A DNA stretch of 34,100 nucleotides from Bacillota bacterium (GTDB lineage Bacteria; Bacillota; Clostridia; Lachnospirales; Lachnospiraceae): assembly GCA_023420935.1 (NCBI GenBank), contig JAEZUR010000002.1, forward strand, positions 1 through 34,100, in the 5' to 3' direction. The first letter of the stretch is position 1. The number at the start of each line of letters is the position of its first letter. Below are positions 23,186-30,961 of the stretch, one piece after another. Both the position numbers and the translations under genes were made by a program. The notes below the pieces were generated by a model. The model did no database searches and was not told where the DNA came from. It saw only the letters and a program-made list of their open reading frames with translations.

Positions 23186-23959
23186 CTATACTCTACCCAC
23201 GGAGGAAACAGCTTGTTCCAAAATACCATCTACTGTCTGAATCACTTTTTGATTGGCTTCATATGCGCGTGTTATAGTTATCATCTCTACCATCTCTGAT
23301 ACCACATTAACATTGGATTGCTCTGTATATCCTTGTTGAACTAATCCATCTGCCTCTTTTGTAACTGCACCTTCTACCGTCTGATATAAATTGTCCCCAT
23401 ACTTCTCTAAATAATTATAATCTTCAAAATCCGTAATCTGTACTTGATTTATTAACGTTCCGTCTGCATAAACAGAACCATCGGTTCCAATAACAATCTC
23501 TTGGGCATTGGCCGGTATCTGTATATTACCGCCTTCACCTTGGAGATGATTACCGTTCGTATCCACAACATATCCATCCTGAGTTAGTTTAAAAGATCCA
23601 TCTCTTGTATACTTAATTGATTCATTCCCATTCTTATCCGTAACGCTAACACCGAAGAATCCTTTTCCTTCAATCGCAAGATCATATACATTGCCAGTTT
23701 GTCTAAGAGATCCTTGTTCATAATCCGTATATACTTCACCAAGTTTTACGCCCGGATTCATTGTTCCAATTGCTTTATCGTTATACATCTCTGAACCGTC
23801 TCGTATTTTTATAGCAAGTACGTCTTTAAATGCTTGATTGGTAACGCTATCCTCTTTATACCCAACTGTGGCAGAGTTAGCCAGGTTATTACTTATAATA
23901 TCAAGCCTTTTTTGTTCGTTAATCATACCAGAATAAGCGGTATATAAACTCCTAATCAT
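23186..23959 (-). CDS. flhO: Flagellar rod protein FlgF/FlhO
   Basis: A 257-residue axial flagellar rod protein with the N-terminal signature LYTAYSGMINEQKRLDIISNNLANSATVGYKED and the C-terminal NVVSEMVEMITITRAYEANQKVIQTVDGILEQ. It is the paralogue of the next gene; the position directly after mbl matches flhO of B. subtilis. AAGGAGGAT precedes the ATG with good spacing. It starts 45 bp after the mbl stop and belongs to the same operon. Confidence 0.92.
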   Translation of the reverse strand: MIRSLYTAYSGMINEQKRLDIISNNLANSATVGYKEDSVTNQAFKDVLAIKIRDGSEMYNDKAIGTMNPGVKLGEVYTDYEQGSLRQTGNVYDLAIEGKGFFGVSVTDKNGNESIKYTRDGSFKLTQDGYVVDTNGNHLQGEGGNIQIPANAQEIVIGTDGSVYADGTLINQVQITDFEDYNYLEKYGDNLYQTVEGAVTKEADGLVQQGYTEQSNVNVVSEMVEMITITRAYEANQKVIQTVDGILEQAVSSVGRV

Positions 23960-24004
23960 TGATGAATATCCTCCTTCGTTGGATTGTTGCTGGAGTACAG
24001 TTTA

Positions 24005-24994
24005 TTAATCTCTCTTACCACTTAAAAATTCAACAAACTTTCCAGTTCCAATAGCAACAGCTGTCATTGGGTCTTCTGCTGTCATCGTTGTGATACCTGT
24101 TTTTGCTTCGATTAATTCTTCTAATCCACATAATAAACTTCCGCCACCAGTTAAAACAATTCCTCTGTCCGCAATGTCTGCAGCTAATTCAGGTGGTGTT
24201 TTCTCTAATACACTGTGTACTGCTTCTACAATCTGAGAAGTTGTTTCTTTTAAAGCTTCTTCTGTTTCATCAGAAGTAACTGTAATTGTTTTAGGAAGAC
24301 CTGTCACTAAGTTACGACCACGCACATCCATAGATTCAACTTCTGGACGCTTATACGCGGAACCAATCTTTATCTTTATCTCTTCAGCTGTTCTTTCACC
24401 AATAAGCAGATTATGTTTCTTACGCATATAACGAACAATTGCCTCATCAAAATCATCTCCTGCAATTTTAATAGAAGTACTAACTACAGTACCGCCCAGA
24501 GAAATAACCGCAATATCAGAAGTACCCCCTCCTATATCTACGATCATGTTACCACAAGGTCTTGAAATATCGATGCCTGCACCGATTGCAGCTGCAATTG
24601 GCTCTTCAATAATAGCTACTTCTCTTGCTCCTGCTTGATAAGTCGCATCTTCTACAGCCTTTTTCTCTACTTCTGTAACACCACTTGGTACACAAACACT
24701 AATTCTAGGTTTACGGAAACGTTGTTTTCCGGTTGCTTTCTGTATAAAATATTTTAGCATTTTCTCTGTTACTGTATAATCGGAGATTACTCCTTGTCTT
24801 AAAGGACGTACGGCAACAATATTTCCTGGGGTTCTACCAAGCATTAATCTTGCTTCTTCGCCAATTGCTTTTATCTTGTTCGTATCTCTATCGAAGGCCA
24901 CAACTGAAGGCTCTTTCAATACGACTCCCTTTCCTTTTATATAAACTAGCACGCTTGCTGTTCCTAAATCAATCCCGATATCACTGCCTAACAT
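24005..24994 (-). CDS. mbl: MreB-family cell-shape protein, Mbl type
   Basis: A bacterial actin that organises lateral cell-wall synthesis beneath the membrane. The 329-residue protein has the phosphate-1 motif GIDLGTASVLVY, the phosphate-2 motif DIGGGTSDIAVIS, and adenosine motif TGGGSLLCGLEE. Which MreB paralogue it is cannot be told from motifs alone, but the downstream flhO-flhP pair, as in B. subtilis spoIIID-mbl-flhO-flhP, favours Mbl. No spoIIID is upstream here. AAAGGAG precedes the ATG and a promoter is at 25070-25098. Confidence 0.93.
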   Translation of the reverse strand: MLGSDIGIDLGTASVLVYIKGKGVVLKEPSVVAFDRDTNKIKAIGEEARLMLGRTPGNIVAVRPLRQGVISDYTVTEKMLKYFIQKATGKQRFRKPRISVCVPSGVTEVEKKAVEDATYQAGAREVAIIEEPIAAAIGAGIDISRPCGNMIVDIGGGTSDIAVISLGGTVVSTSIKIAGDDFDEAIVRYMRKKHNLLIGERTAEEIKIKIGSAYKRPEVESMDVRGRNLVTGLPKTITVTSDETEEALKETTSQIVEAVHSVLEKTPPELAADIADRGIVLTGGGSLLCGLEELIEAKTGITTMTAEDPMTAVAIGTGKFVEFLSGKRD

Positions 24995-25069
24995 TTTATA
25001 TCTCCTTTCATTTCTAAATGGTCTATTTGATTTTTTCCAAAGTTTTACTAATTAAACGTATTCTACTTC

Positions 25070-25098
25070 ATTATAAACTCATTCTCACAAATTTTCAA
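25070..25098 (-). promoter_or_regulatory. Probable sigma-A promoter of the mbl-flhO-flhP-flgJ operon
   Basis: Minus-strand -35 TTGAAA (25093-25098) and perfect -10 TATAAT (25070-25075) with a 17-bp spacer, about 75 bp before mbl. The rest of the 306-bp gap (24995-25300) is AT-rich with only the divergent promoter at 25246-25274. Confidence 0.7.
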
Positions 25099-25245
25099 AG
25101 GAAATTTTTAATTTTCGAGATATTTTACAGTAATATTCCAAGAATTGAATTATTTTCCAACAACTCAACTACAAAATTTAATACCTGTATACTTCTTCGT
25201 ACAAACTGTATATCGACTAAATGAACTAATCTCTTAACATATTGC

Positions 25246-25274
25246 TTGTACTTAAATATTTCCTATACTATAAT
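25246..25274 (+). promoter_or_regulatory. Possible promoter of the unknown membrane protein gene
   Basis: -10 TATAAT (25269-25274) is perfect; the -35 TTGTAC (25246-25251) at 17 bp is poor. The start codon is 27 bp past the -10. Confidence 0.45.
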
Positions 25275-25300
25275 TCTATTAGAATAAAACTGGAAGGAAT

Positions 25301-25783
25301 ATGACTATCATTATGAATAAGAATACCGCGAACTACGAAATTAAATTAATCAGTCAGTACAAAGGCTTACTATTCCAAAAATACTATGTTATTATTACAA
25401 CAGTAATTGGTGCAATAACACAAGCTCTTTTTAAATATCCTTCCTCATCCATTTATATTCTTATGGTATCATTAATCATGCCCGGCATCTTCTCCTATTA
25501 CGCAAAAACCAACAATGCTAATTATACTATATCTTTATTAACTACTTTAAAGAAAAAATATCACTATATTGAATCAAGCCATAGAGGAAATTGGTATGCT
25601 AGTTTTCTTTATTCTATTTTACTAGCCCTTTGGCAGATTTCCAACGTTATGCATACTCTTAACAAACCTTTTCCATTATATTATCCAGGTTTCATTTTAG
25701 TATCCTGCATATGCCTTCGATTTATTGTTCAATCTTTCTATCTATACAAGTTTCATAAAGATTTATGGAATAACAAACTATAA
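25301..25783 (+). CDS. Integral membrane protein of unknown function
   Basis: A 160-residue protein I do not recognise. It has about four hydrophobic segments (roughly residues 28-42, 50-66, 103-116, 128-147) with a basic loop LKKKYHYIESSHRGNW between the second and third and a basic C-terminal tail. GGAAGG is three bases before the ATG, somewhat close; a second ATG at 25313 is further than ideal. It is transcribed alone, divergent from mbl and convergent with the YccF gene, with only 7 bp between the two stops. Confidence 0.7.
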   Translation: MTIIMNKNTANYEIKLISQYKGLLFQKYYVIITTVIGAITQALFKYPSSSIYILMVSLIMPGIFSYYAKTNNANYTISLLTTLKKKYHYIESSHRGNWYASFLYSILLALWQISNVMHTLNKPFPLYYPGFILVSCICLRFIVQSFYLYKFHKDLWNNKL

Positions 25784-25790
25784 GTATTCC

Positions 25791-26153
25791 TTATGAACGT
25801 ATGGATGCTCCAAATGGCATTAGTGCAAGTTTGGCAATCTTAAAACACTGTAATCCAAATGGAATTCCAATAATGGTGATACAGAATAATGCCCCCACTA
25901 ATGCTGCTTCAATCGCTAATGGTATCCCACTAATTAATAACCAGAATATATTAAAGATAAGAGATCCTACCCCTCCGCCATATACTACTTCTTTTCCAAA
26001 AGGGAAAAATGCTAATTGTGCAAATTTAAAACACTGTATTCCAATCGGTATCCCTATTATTGTGATGCACCAAAAACATCCAGCTAACACCCAACTAAGT
26101 CCCATTAAAAATCCACCAAATAAGAACCATAACATATTACCTAAACATCCCAT
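25791..26153 (-). CDS. yccF: YccF domain membrane protein
   Basis: A 120-residue, very hydrophobic inner-membrane protein made of two similar halves: CFWCITIIGIPIGIQCFKFAQLAFFPFGK and LFCITIIGIPFGLQCFKIAKLALMPFG. This internal duplication is the hallmark of the YccF (DUF307) family, whose function is unknown. GGGAGG precedes the ATG. It is a single gene divergent from cotJA, and its 3' end lies 7 bp from the convergent membrane protein gene, with no obvious terminator between them. Confidence 0.9.
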   Translation of the reverse strand: MGCLGNMLWFLFGGFLMGLSWVLAGCFWCITIIGIPIGIQCFKFAQLAFFPFGKEVVYGGGVGSLIFNIFWLLISGIPLAIEAALVGALFCITIIGIPFGLQCFKIAKLALMPFGASIRS

Positions 26154-26337
26154 CTTACTACCTCCCGCCTATTTTTTCTTTATTATAATAATATCTTACG
26201 CAAATGAACAGTGACATATGTAATTGTTTCGATCAATCCCCTTCTTTTGAAATTCAATAAAATATAATCTTATTCAATCACCGATGACTTTATACCTCAT
26301 ATTATATTACTAAATATAGAATTTAAGGAGTTATGAT

Positions 26338-26574
26338 ATGGATTCTTACAGACAATCTGATTGTGGCTGTCGTCATGATGATGATAGATTTATGAATAAT
26401 AGTGTTGACGAACTCCCACTTGCTATGGCATATGTTCCTTGGCAACAATGGAGAAATGTGCTATGTGCTGATAAAGCATTAGCTTGTGGTACAATCTTTG
26501 AAGAGTTAATTATGCCTTTCCATCATGCAGCTGTTAATTGTGGACCTTGCGAAAGGAGAGGTGACAAACGATGA
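26338..26574 (+). CDS. cotJA: Spore coat protein CotJA
   Basis: A 78-residue protein of the CotJA family, part of the outer spore coat. The stretch LPLAMAYVPWQQW, and later LACGTIFEELIMPF, are the family signature. It is the first gene of the cotJA-cotJB-cotJC operon; its stop overlaps the cotJB ATG by one codon frame (ATGA). AAGGAG lies a few bases before the ATG. Such operons are read in the mother cell by sigma-E in Bacillus and clostridia; CATATTAT (26297-26304) could be a sigma-E -10 but no matching -35 was found. Confidence 0.92.
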   Translation: MDSYRQSDCGCRHDDDRFMNNSVDELPLAMAYVPWQQWRNVLCADKALACGTIFEELIMPFHHAAVNCGPCERRGDKR

Positions 26575-26828
26575 ATAAAAACGGATGTCGTGAACTATTA
26601 CAATTTATCTATGAAGTAAGTTTTGCTATTGATGACGTAGTACTATACCTAGATACTCATCCAACCGATCAAAGAGCTCTTGATTATTATGAAGAATATA
26701 GAAAATTAAGAAAACAGGCTGTAGCCGAATATACAGAATGTTGTGGCCCATTGACAGACGAAGATGTAAACACTAAAAATTATTGGACCTGGGTTGCTGG
26801 ACCATGGCCATGGGAAGGAGAGTGCTAA
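26571..26828 (+). CDS. cotJB: Spore coat protein CotJB
   Basis: An 85-residue acidic protein with the CotJB signature EVSFAIDDVVLYLDTHPTDQRALDYYEEY and a C-terminal WTWVAGPWPWEGEC, typical of the family. The ATG overlaps the cotJA stop (ATGA), so translation is coupled; AAGGAGAGG is just upstream. It ends 2 bp before the cotJC start codon region and is required with CotJA and CotJC in the spore coat layers. Confidence 0.93.
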   Translation: MNKNGCRELLQFIYEVSFAIDDVVLYLDTHPTDQRALDYYEEYRKLRKQAVAEYTECCGPLTDEDVNTKNYWTWVAGPWPWEGEC

Positions 26829-26830
26829 GT

Positions 26831-27433
26831 ATGTGGAATTACGAGAAACGATTACAATATCCTGTTAATATCAGTAAACCCAATCCAAAAATGGCGCAGG
26901 TTATTATTAGTCAATTTGGAGGTCCAGATGGAGAATTAGCAGCATCTATGAGATATCTTTCCCAAAGGTATACAATGCCTTATAGACCTGTTGCTGGACT
27001 ATTAACCGATATTGGAACGGAAGAATTGGCTCATATGGAAATAGTTTCAACGATCGTTCACCAATTAACAAAGAATTTGTCTCCTGAAGCGATTAAAGCA
27101 TCTGGTTTTGATGCCTACTATGTAGATCATACCCTGGCTCTCTGGCCACAATCAGCTGGCGGCGTTCCTTTCACCTCTTTAGAATTCCAATCGAAAGGCG
27201 ATCCTATCACCGATTTAAATGAAGACCTGGCAGCTGAACAAAAAGCTAGAACCACCTACGACAATATTCTTCGTCTGGTAACAGACCCTGAAGTTGCTGA
27301 TCCAATTCGTTTCCTTCGTGAGCGAGAAATTGTTCATTATCAAAGATTTGGGGAAGCTTTACGTCATGTTCAGGAGAACTTAAATCCTAAAAACTTTTAT
27401 GCATTTAATCCTGCTTTTGATCGTAAAAACTAA
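26831..27433 (+). CDS. cotJC: Spore coat manganese-catalase-like protein CotJC
   Basis: A 200-residue four-helix dimanganese catalase homologue of the spore coat. The metal ligands can be placed at E35, E65, H68 (EELAHME), E136 (AAEQKAR) and H169 with E166 (REREIVHY), so activity is likely. The start ATG 26831 (MWNYEKRLQYP) follows GGAAGGAGAG; 16 further in-frame upstream codons overlap cotJB in another frame and are not used. It is the last gene of the operon, before a bidirectional terminator. Confidence 0.95.
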   Translation: MWNYEKRLQYPVNISKPNPKMAQVIISQFGGPDGELAASMRYLSQRYTMPYRPVAGLLTDIGTEELAHMEIVSTIVHQLTKNLSPEAIKASGFDAYYVDHTLALWPQSAGGVPFTSLEFQSKGDPITDLNEDLAAEQKARTTYDNILRLVTDPEVADPIRFLREREIVHYQRFGEALRHVQENLNPKNFYAFNPAFDRKN

Positions 27434-27453
27434 ATTATCCAAACAATAATGAA

Positions 27454-27488
27454 AAGCGGCATCATTCTATATCACAATGATGCCGCTT
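27454..27488. terminator. Bidirectional terminator between cotJC and fprA
   Basis: Perfect 13-bp stem AAGCGGCATCATT (27454-27466) and AATGATGCCGCTT (27476-27488) with a 9-nt loop and pyrimidine-rich tails on both strands. It serves the convergent cotJC (+) and fprA (-). Confidence 0.9.
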
Positions 27489-27499
27489 CTTTCTCTTTA

Positions 27500-28717
27500 T
27501 TACAGTGATTCTTTCACTTGCTTAACTAGTAGCTTAACTCGTTCCTCAATCAGGCCTAAATCATCTTGTGTTGGACTTCCAAGGAATTCTACAGGTTCGA
27601 TAAATTCCCAGTTCATAGATAACTTTTGTCCAATCTCATCTAATTCTTTCTGTGCTCCACCTGACCATCCATAGGATCCAAAACGGAACGCTTTACGATT
27701 TAAGACTTTCTTCTTACCCATTTCTTCCACGATAGACGCCATAGGCGGGAACATTTTAAACTCATATGTAGGCATTGCTAAAATGATTCCAGTAGATGTC
27801 CATGCTGAAGTTAATACAGTCCCCCAAGAATCCTGTGGAACTTGATGAATATGAACTGTAATATCCTCTTTTTCAAGAACATCTACAGCGTGTTTTACTG
27901 CTTTTTCAGTCATTCCATACATGGAAGACCAGATAAACGTAATCTCTCTTCTTGCTGGTCCTTTTTGATAATCTGCATATTGATCGTAAGCTTTCAAAAT
28001 ACGTTGTACATCACGCCACATTAAACCATGACCTGGTGCAACCAGCTTTACTGATAACGCTGCACATTTTTCAACTGACTTTTTTACCTGAGCAGAAAAT
28101 GCAGCTATTATATTAGAATAATATCTTATAGTATCATTCTCATAAATTGCAAGTTCCTCTTCTGTAAATTGATCATCAAATTTCCTATCATCTAATTTTC
28201 CAAATGAGCCAAACGCATCACAGGAAAATAAAGTACCACTTTTGGTGTCAAAAGTTGCCATGGTATCTGGCCAATGGACACCTGGTATCTGTGTAAAACT
28301 TAATATATGACCATTTCCAAGATCCAATGTGTCTTTATCTTTTACAATTGTAATATTTTCTGAATGATCAAAAAATCCTTTTAATAAATCAGATGCTAAT
28401 TTGGTACATACAATTTTAAAGTTTGGATTAATCTTTTTAAAATTCTCAATCCAGCCGGAGTGATCTGGTTCCATATGATTTACTATTAAATATTCTATAG
28501 ATTCTGGTTTTATATTTAACTCACTTAGTAATTCATATAAAGTTTCAGGCACGCCATCCCAACCACATACGCCATCAATGATAGCTGTTTTTTCACCTTT
28601 TACAATATACGAGTTTAAAGAAACACCGTTTGGCATCTCCCATAAACCTTCAAAAAGAATATTTTCTACATTCACTGCAAGTTGATAAACGTTTTCTGTA
28701 ATCTTCGTCACATTCAT
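27500..28717 (-). CDS. fprA: FprA-family A-type flavodiiron protein
   Basis: Flavodiiron proteins reduce oxygen to water or nitric oxide to nitrous oxide in anaerobes. The 405-residue protein has the metallo-beta-lactamase-like domain with all six iron ligands, H81, E83, D85 (HMEPDH), H148, D167 and H230 (PGHG), spaced as in Moorella FprA, and a C-terminal flavodoxin domain (about 257-405) with the FMN loop SSMYGMTEKA. The start at 28717 follows AAGGAG; ten upstream in-frame codons overlap the MFS gene end. It is the third gene of the FNT-MFS-FprA run and ends at a strong terminator. Confidence 0.94.
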   Translation of the reverse strand: MNVTKITENVYQLAVNVENILFEGLWEMPNGVSLNSYIVKGEKTAIIDGVCGWDGVPETLYELLSELNIKPESIEYLIVNHMEPDHSGWIENFKKINPNFKIVCTKLASDLLKGFFDHSENITIVKDKDTLDLGNGHILSFTQIPGVHWPDTMATFDTKSGTLFSCDAFGSFGKLDDRKFDDQFTEEELAIYENDTIRYYSNIIAAFSAQVKKSVEKCAALSVKLVAPGHGLMWRDVQRILKAYDQYADYQKGPARREITFIWSSMYGMTEKAVKHAVDVLEKEDITVHIHQVPQDSWGTVLTSAWTSTGIILAMPTYEFKMFPPMASIVEEMGKKKVLNRKAFRFGSYGWSGGAQKELDEIGQKLSMNWEFIEPVEFLGSPTQDDLGLIEERVKLLVKQVKESL

Positions 28718-28743
28718 GATACATTCTCCTTCTTCTGTGTCAT

Positions 28744-30081
28744 TCAATCACTAATCTCTTCCAGAGATTTCCCCATTGTTTCTCTTCCAAAAACAGCCAC
28801 AAATACGGCCACTATAGCAAATACCATGGTAAACATAATAAATATATTAACATATCCTTTTTCCGTTCCATACAATTTATAAATTAAAGGAACTACTAAT
28901 GGCGCTGTAAAAGCTCCCAAACGTCCAAATGCAGCTGCCCATCCTGATCCACTGGCTCTTGCTACTGTTGGATAGACTTCTGGTGTATATGCGTAAACAC
29001 ATCCCCACGCTCCTAAACTAAAGAAATACAATAAACATCCATAAAGTAAAACTTCATTATTATTTCCTGCATGTCCAAAAAGCCATGAAGCAATTGCAGT
29101 TCCGGCAAAATAAATCGATAGGACGTTTTTACGTCCAACTTTTTCAACTAGATAAGCTGCACTAAAATAGCCGGGTAATTGAGCTAGACACATAATTAAT
29201 GTAAATTCGAAGCTCTTTACTAAAGCAAAACCCCTATCCATTAGTAAGGATGGTGTCCACAGTACAAATCCGTAATATCCGAAATTGATACCAAACCAGA
29301 TAATCCACAAAACAAGTGTACTACGAATATATTTCTTTGTCCATAACGTTAAGAAAGATACTTTAACCTTATTACTATTACTTCCTGCTTCTCTACTATG
29401 ACTAAACTTCTCTGAAAGACCAGCTTGCTGCTCCATCCTGCTTACCAGCTCATCCGCTTCCTTTAGCTTACCAACTGATTCAAGATATCTTGGAGACTCT
29501 GGAACTACTTTTCTAAGATAAGCTGCAAACAGTGCGGGAAGTCCACCTATTACAAAGGCCATACGCCATCCATATAATGGTATGGCTAGATAAGCTACGA
29601 GAGATGCTGCTATCCAACCCCAAGCCCAAAAACTTTCTAAAAAGATTACATTTCGTCCTCTTGTTTTAGTTGGTGAATATTCACTTACTAAAGTGGATGC
29701 AGCAGGTAGTTCTCCACCCAAACCAAAACCAGTGATAAATCGCAATACTAGGAGCATTGGATAGTTCATTGCTAAACTGGAAACAGCGCTTGCCACTCCA
29801 TAAATAATAAGAGTGTACATAATTACTGTCTTTCTCCCCCATTTATCAGCTGCCATTCCTGATAAAGCAGCACCAAACGCCATACCTAGTAAACCAATAC
29901 TTGCAATTAAGCTTACTTCTCCTTTGGTTAACGCCCAATCCTTTATAATAACAGCCATTACTCCTGATACCATTCCTTGATCCATGGCATCAAACATCCA
30001 TCCAATACCAGTTAATAGTAAGATTTTCCGAAGCATGGGCGTTGTAGGTAATCGATCAATTCGAGAAGAAATGTTTAACAT
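28744..30081 (-). CDS. MFS transporter (sugar/aromatic acid type)
   Basis: A 445-residue major facilitator protein with twelve predicted membrane segments. The loop-2 motif GMAADKWGRKTV and a second half motif VEKVGRKNV, together with FGLGGELPAASTLVSEYSPTKTRG, place it among the sugar/metabolite:H+ symporter-like group that includes aromatic-acid and niacin transporters; the substrate cannot be told. The start ATG 30081 follows GGAGG with good spacing, 25 bp after the FNT stop. It is followed within about 25 bp by fprA, so the three form one operon. Confidence 0.87.
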   Translation of the reverse strand: MLNISSRIDRLPTTPMLRKILLLTGIGWMFDAMDQGMVSGVMAVIIKDWALTKGEVSLIASIGLLGMAFGAALSGMAADKWGRKTVIMYTLIIYGVASAVSSLAMNYPMLLVLRFITGFGLGGELPAASTLVSEYSPTKTRGRNVIFLESFWAWGWIAASLVAYLAIPLYGWRMAFVIGGLPALFAAYLRKVVPESPRYLESVGKLKEADELVSRMEQQAGLSEKFSHSREAGSNSNKVKVSFLTLWTKKYIRSTLVLWIIWFGINFGYYGFVLWTPSLLMDRGFALVKSFEFTLIMCLAQLPGYFSAAYLVEKVGRKNVLSIYFAGTAIASWLFGHAGNNNEVLLYGCLLYFFSLGAWGCVYAYTPEVYPTVARASGSGWAAAFGRLGAFTAPLVVPLIYKLYGTEKGYVNIFIMFTMVFAIVAVFVAVFGRETMGKSLEEISD

Positions 30082-30106
30082 GCTTATCCTCCATTCCATA
30101 TATTAT

Positions 30107-30736
30107 TTAATCACAACCTAGCTTTTCACCATCTAATAATCTTTTTGCTAATGGCAAAGAAGCACCACCTATAAGATTACCAATTGCTATTACAAAAATA
30201 TATCCTACCGCTTTTGCATCCCATGCATTAGCCATAGAATAATAGAACATATCTGCAATACTATGCTCAAATCCACATAAAATAAATACCATGATAGGTA
30301 AAATTAATGCTAAATGTTTACCCACACTATCTTTAATTGTTTGAAATCCGATTACTGCTATACACATCATAATACCACAAAAGATAGCCATTATGAAAGT
30401 ACTAAATACAGTATCTGCTAACTTTCCATCTACAACTTCTACTGTATGATCCACGATTTTTGCTAACTTTGTTTGTCGAAACAAATATCCCATACCAATT
30501 GTTCCCACCGCATTACCTATGTATACTACAAAAACCTTTTTCAGAAATCCAACTTCTTTATTTGGAATAAAGCAAACTTTACCTGTATATAGATCTAAAC
30601 CAAATGTATAAATGATAAATAAACCAATTGAGAAAAGAAATGCTCCAACTATGTGATTTTCCAGTGTTAAATAAATAGTTCCACCGACACTAATTGCTAT
30701 GCCGGCCATAATAGCTTTGATAAATGTCTTCATCAT
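30107..30736 (-). CDS. FNT-family channel (formate/nitrite/hydrosulfide type)
   Basis: A 209-residue membrane protein of the formate-nitrite transporter family, shorter than the usual 250-285 residues. The family helix-breaking motif LCGFEHSIADMFYYSMANAW includes the central histidine (EHS) that in FocA/NirC gates anion passage. Six membrane segments are apparent. The start is set at ATG 30736, nine bases after GGAG; a TTG at 30751 opens the frame but lies over the ribosome-binding site. It is the first gene of the FNT-MFS-FprA operon, driven by a perfect-consensus promoter. Substrate (formate, nitrite or HS-) is not determined by sequence. Confidence 0.87.
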   Translation of the reverse strand: MMKTFIKAIMAGIAISVGGTIYLTLENHIVGAFLFSIGLFIIYTFGLDLYTGKVCFIPNKEVGFLKKVFVVYIGNAVGTIGMGYLFRQTKLAKIVDHTVEVVDGKLADTVFSTFIMAIFCGIMMCIAVIGFQTIKDSVGKHLALILPIMVFILCGFEHSIADMFYYSMANAWDAKAVGYIFVIAIGNLIGGASLPLAKRLLDGEKLGCD

Positions 30737-30755
30737 AAATTTGTTCTCCAATCTT

Positions 30756-30769
30756 CCAAGCTAGCTTGG
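30756..30769. promoter_or_regulatory. 14-bp perfect palindrome in the FNT leader
   Basis: CCAAGCTAGCTTGG is its own reverse complement. It lies between the promoter (30808-30836) and the GGAG ribosome-binding site, a few bases before the latter. It could be an operator for a dimeric regulator; a stable RNA hairpin is less likely because there is no loop. Confidence 0.4.
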
Positions 30770-30807
30770 TTCCTAACTATGTATTGTTTCTTTTTTACTT
30801 CATCGCA

Positions 30808-30836
30808 ATTATAATAGCTTGTTAAAAAGCTGTCAA
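30808..30836 (-). promoter_or_regulatory. Perfect-consensus sigma-A promoter of FNT-MFS-fprA
   Basis: Minus-strand TTGACA (30831-30836), 17-bp spacer, TATAAT (30808-30813). All consensus positions match. It is about 72 bp before the FNT start. Confidence 0.8.
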
Positions 30837-30881
30837 TCTAAATATGCATAATTAATCGATTTTAGGCAGTGTGTATCAAAA

Positions 30882-30929
30882 TAAAAACAAATGCACCTGC
30901 CACATACTGGAATGTATGTGGTAGATGCA
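30882..30929 (-). terminator. Terminator after the GGDEF-hemerythrin gene
   Basis: TGCACCTGCCACATAC (30892-30907) pairs with GTATGTGGTAGATGCA (30914-30929) with two mismatches and a 6-nt loop, followed on the minus strand by TTGTTTTT. Confidence 0.85.
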
Positions 30930-30961
30930 CTCTATAAAAGACTAAAATATGTATCATTATT

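Noticed and set aside
25801..26214. 137-codon plus-strand frame opposite yccF
   Set aside because: It mirrors the hydrophobic repeat of yccF, overlaps it almost entirely and has no family resemblance or ribosome-binding site.
26220..26337. Sigma-E promoter for cotJABC
   Set aside because: A CATATTAT -10-like sequence is present at 26297-26304, but no -35 at suitable spacing, so it is not listed as a feature.
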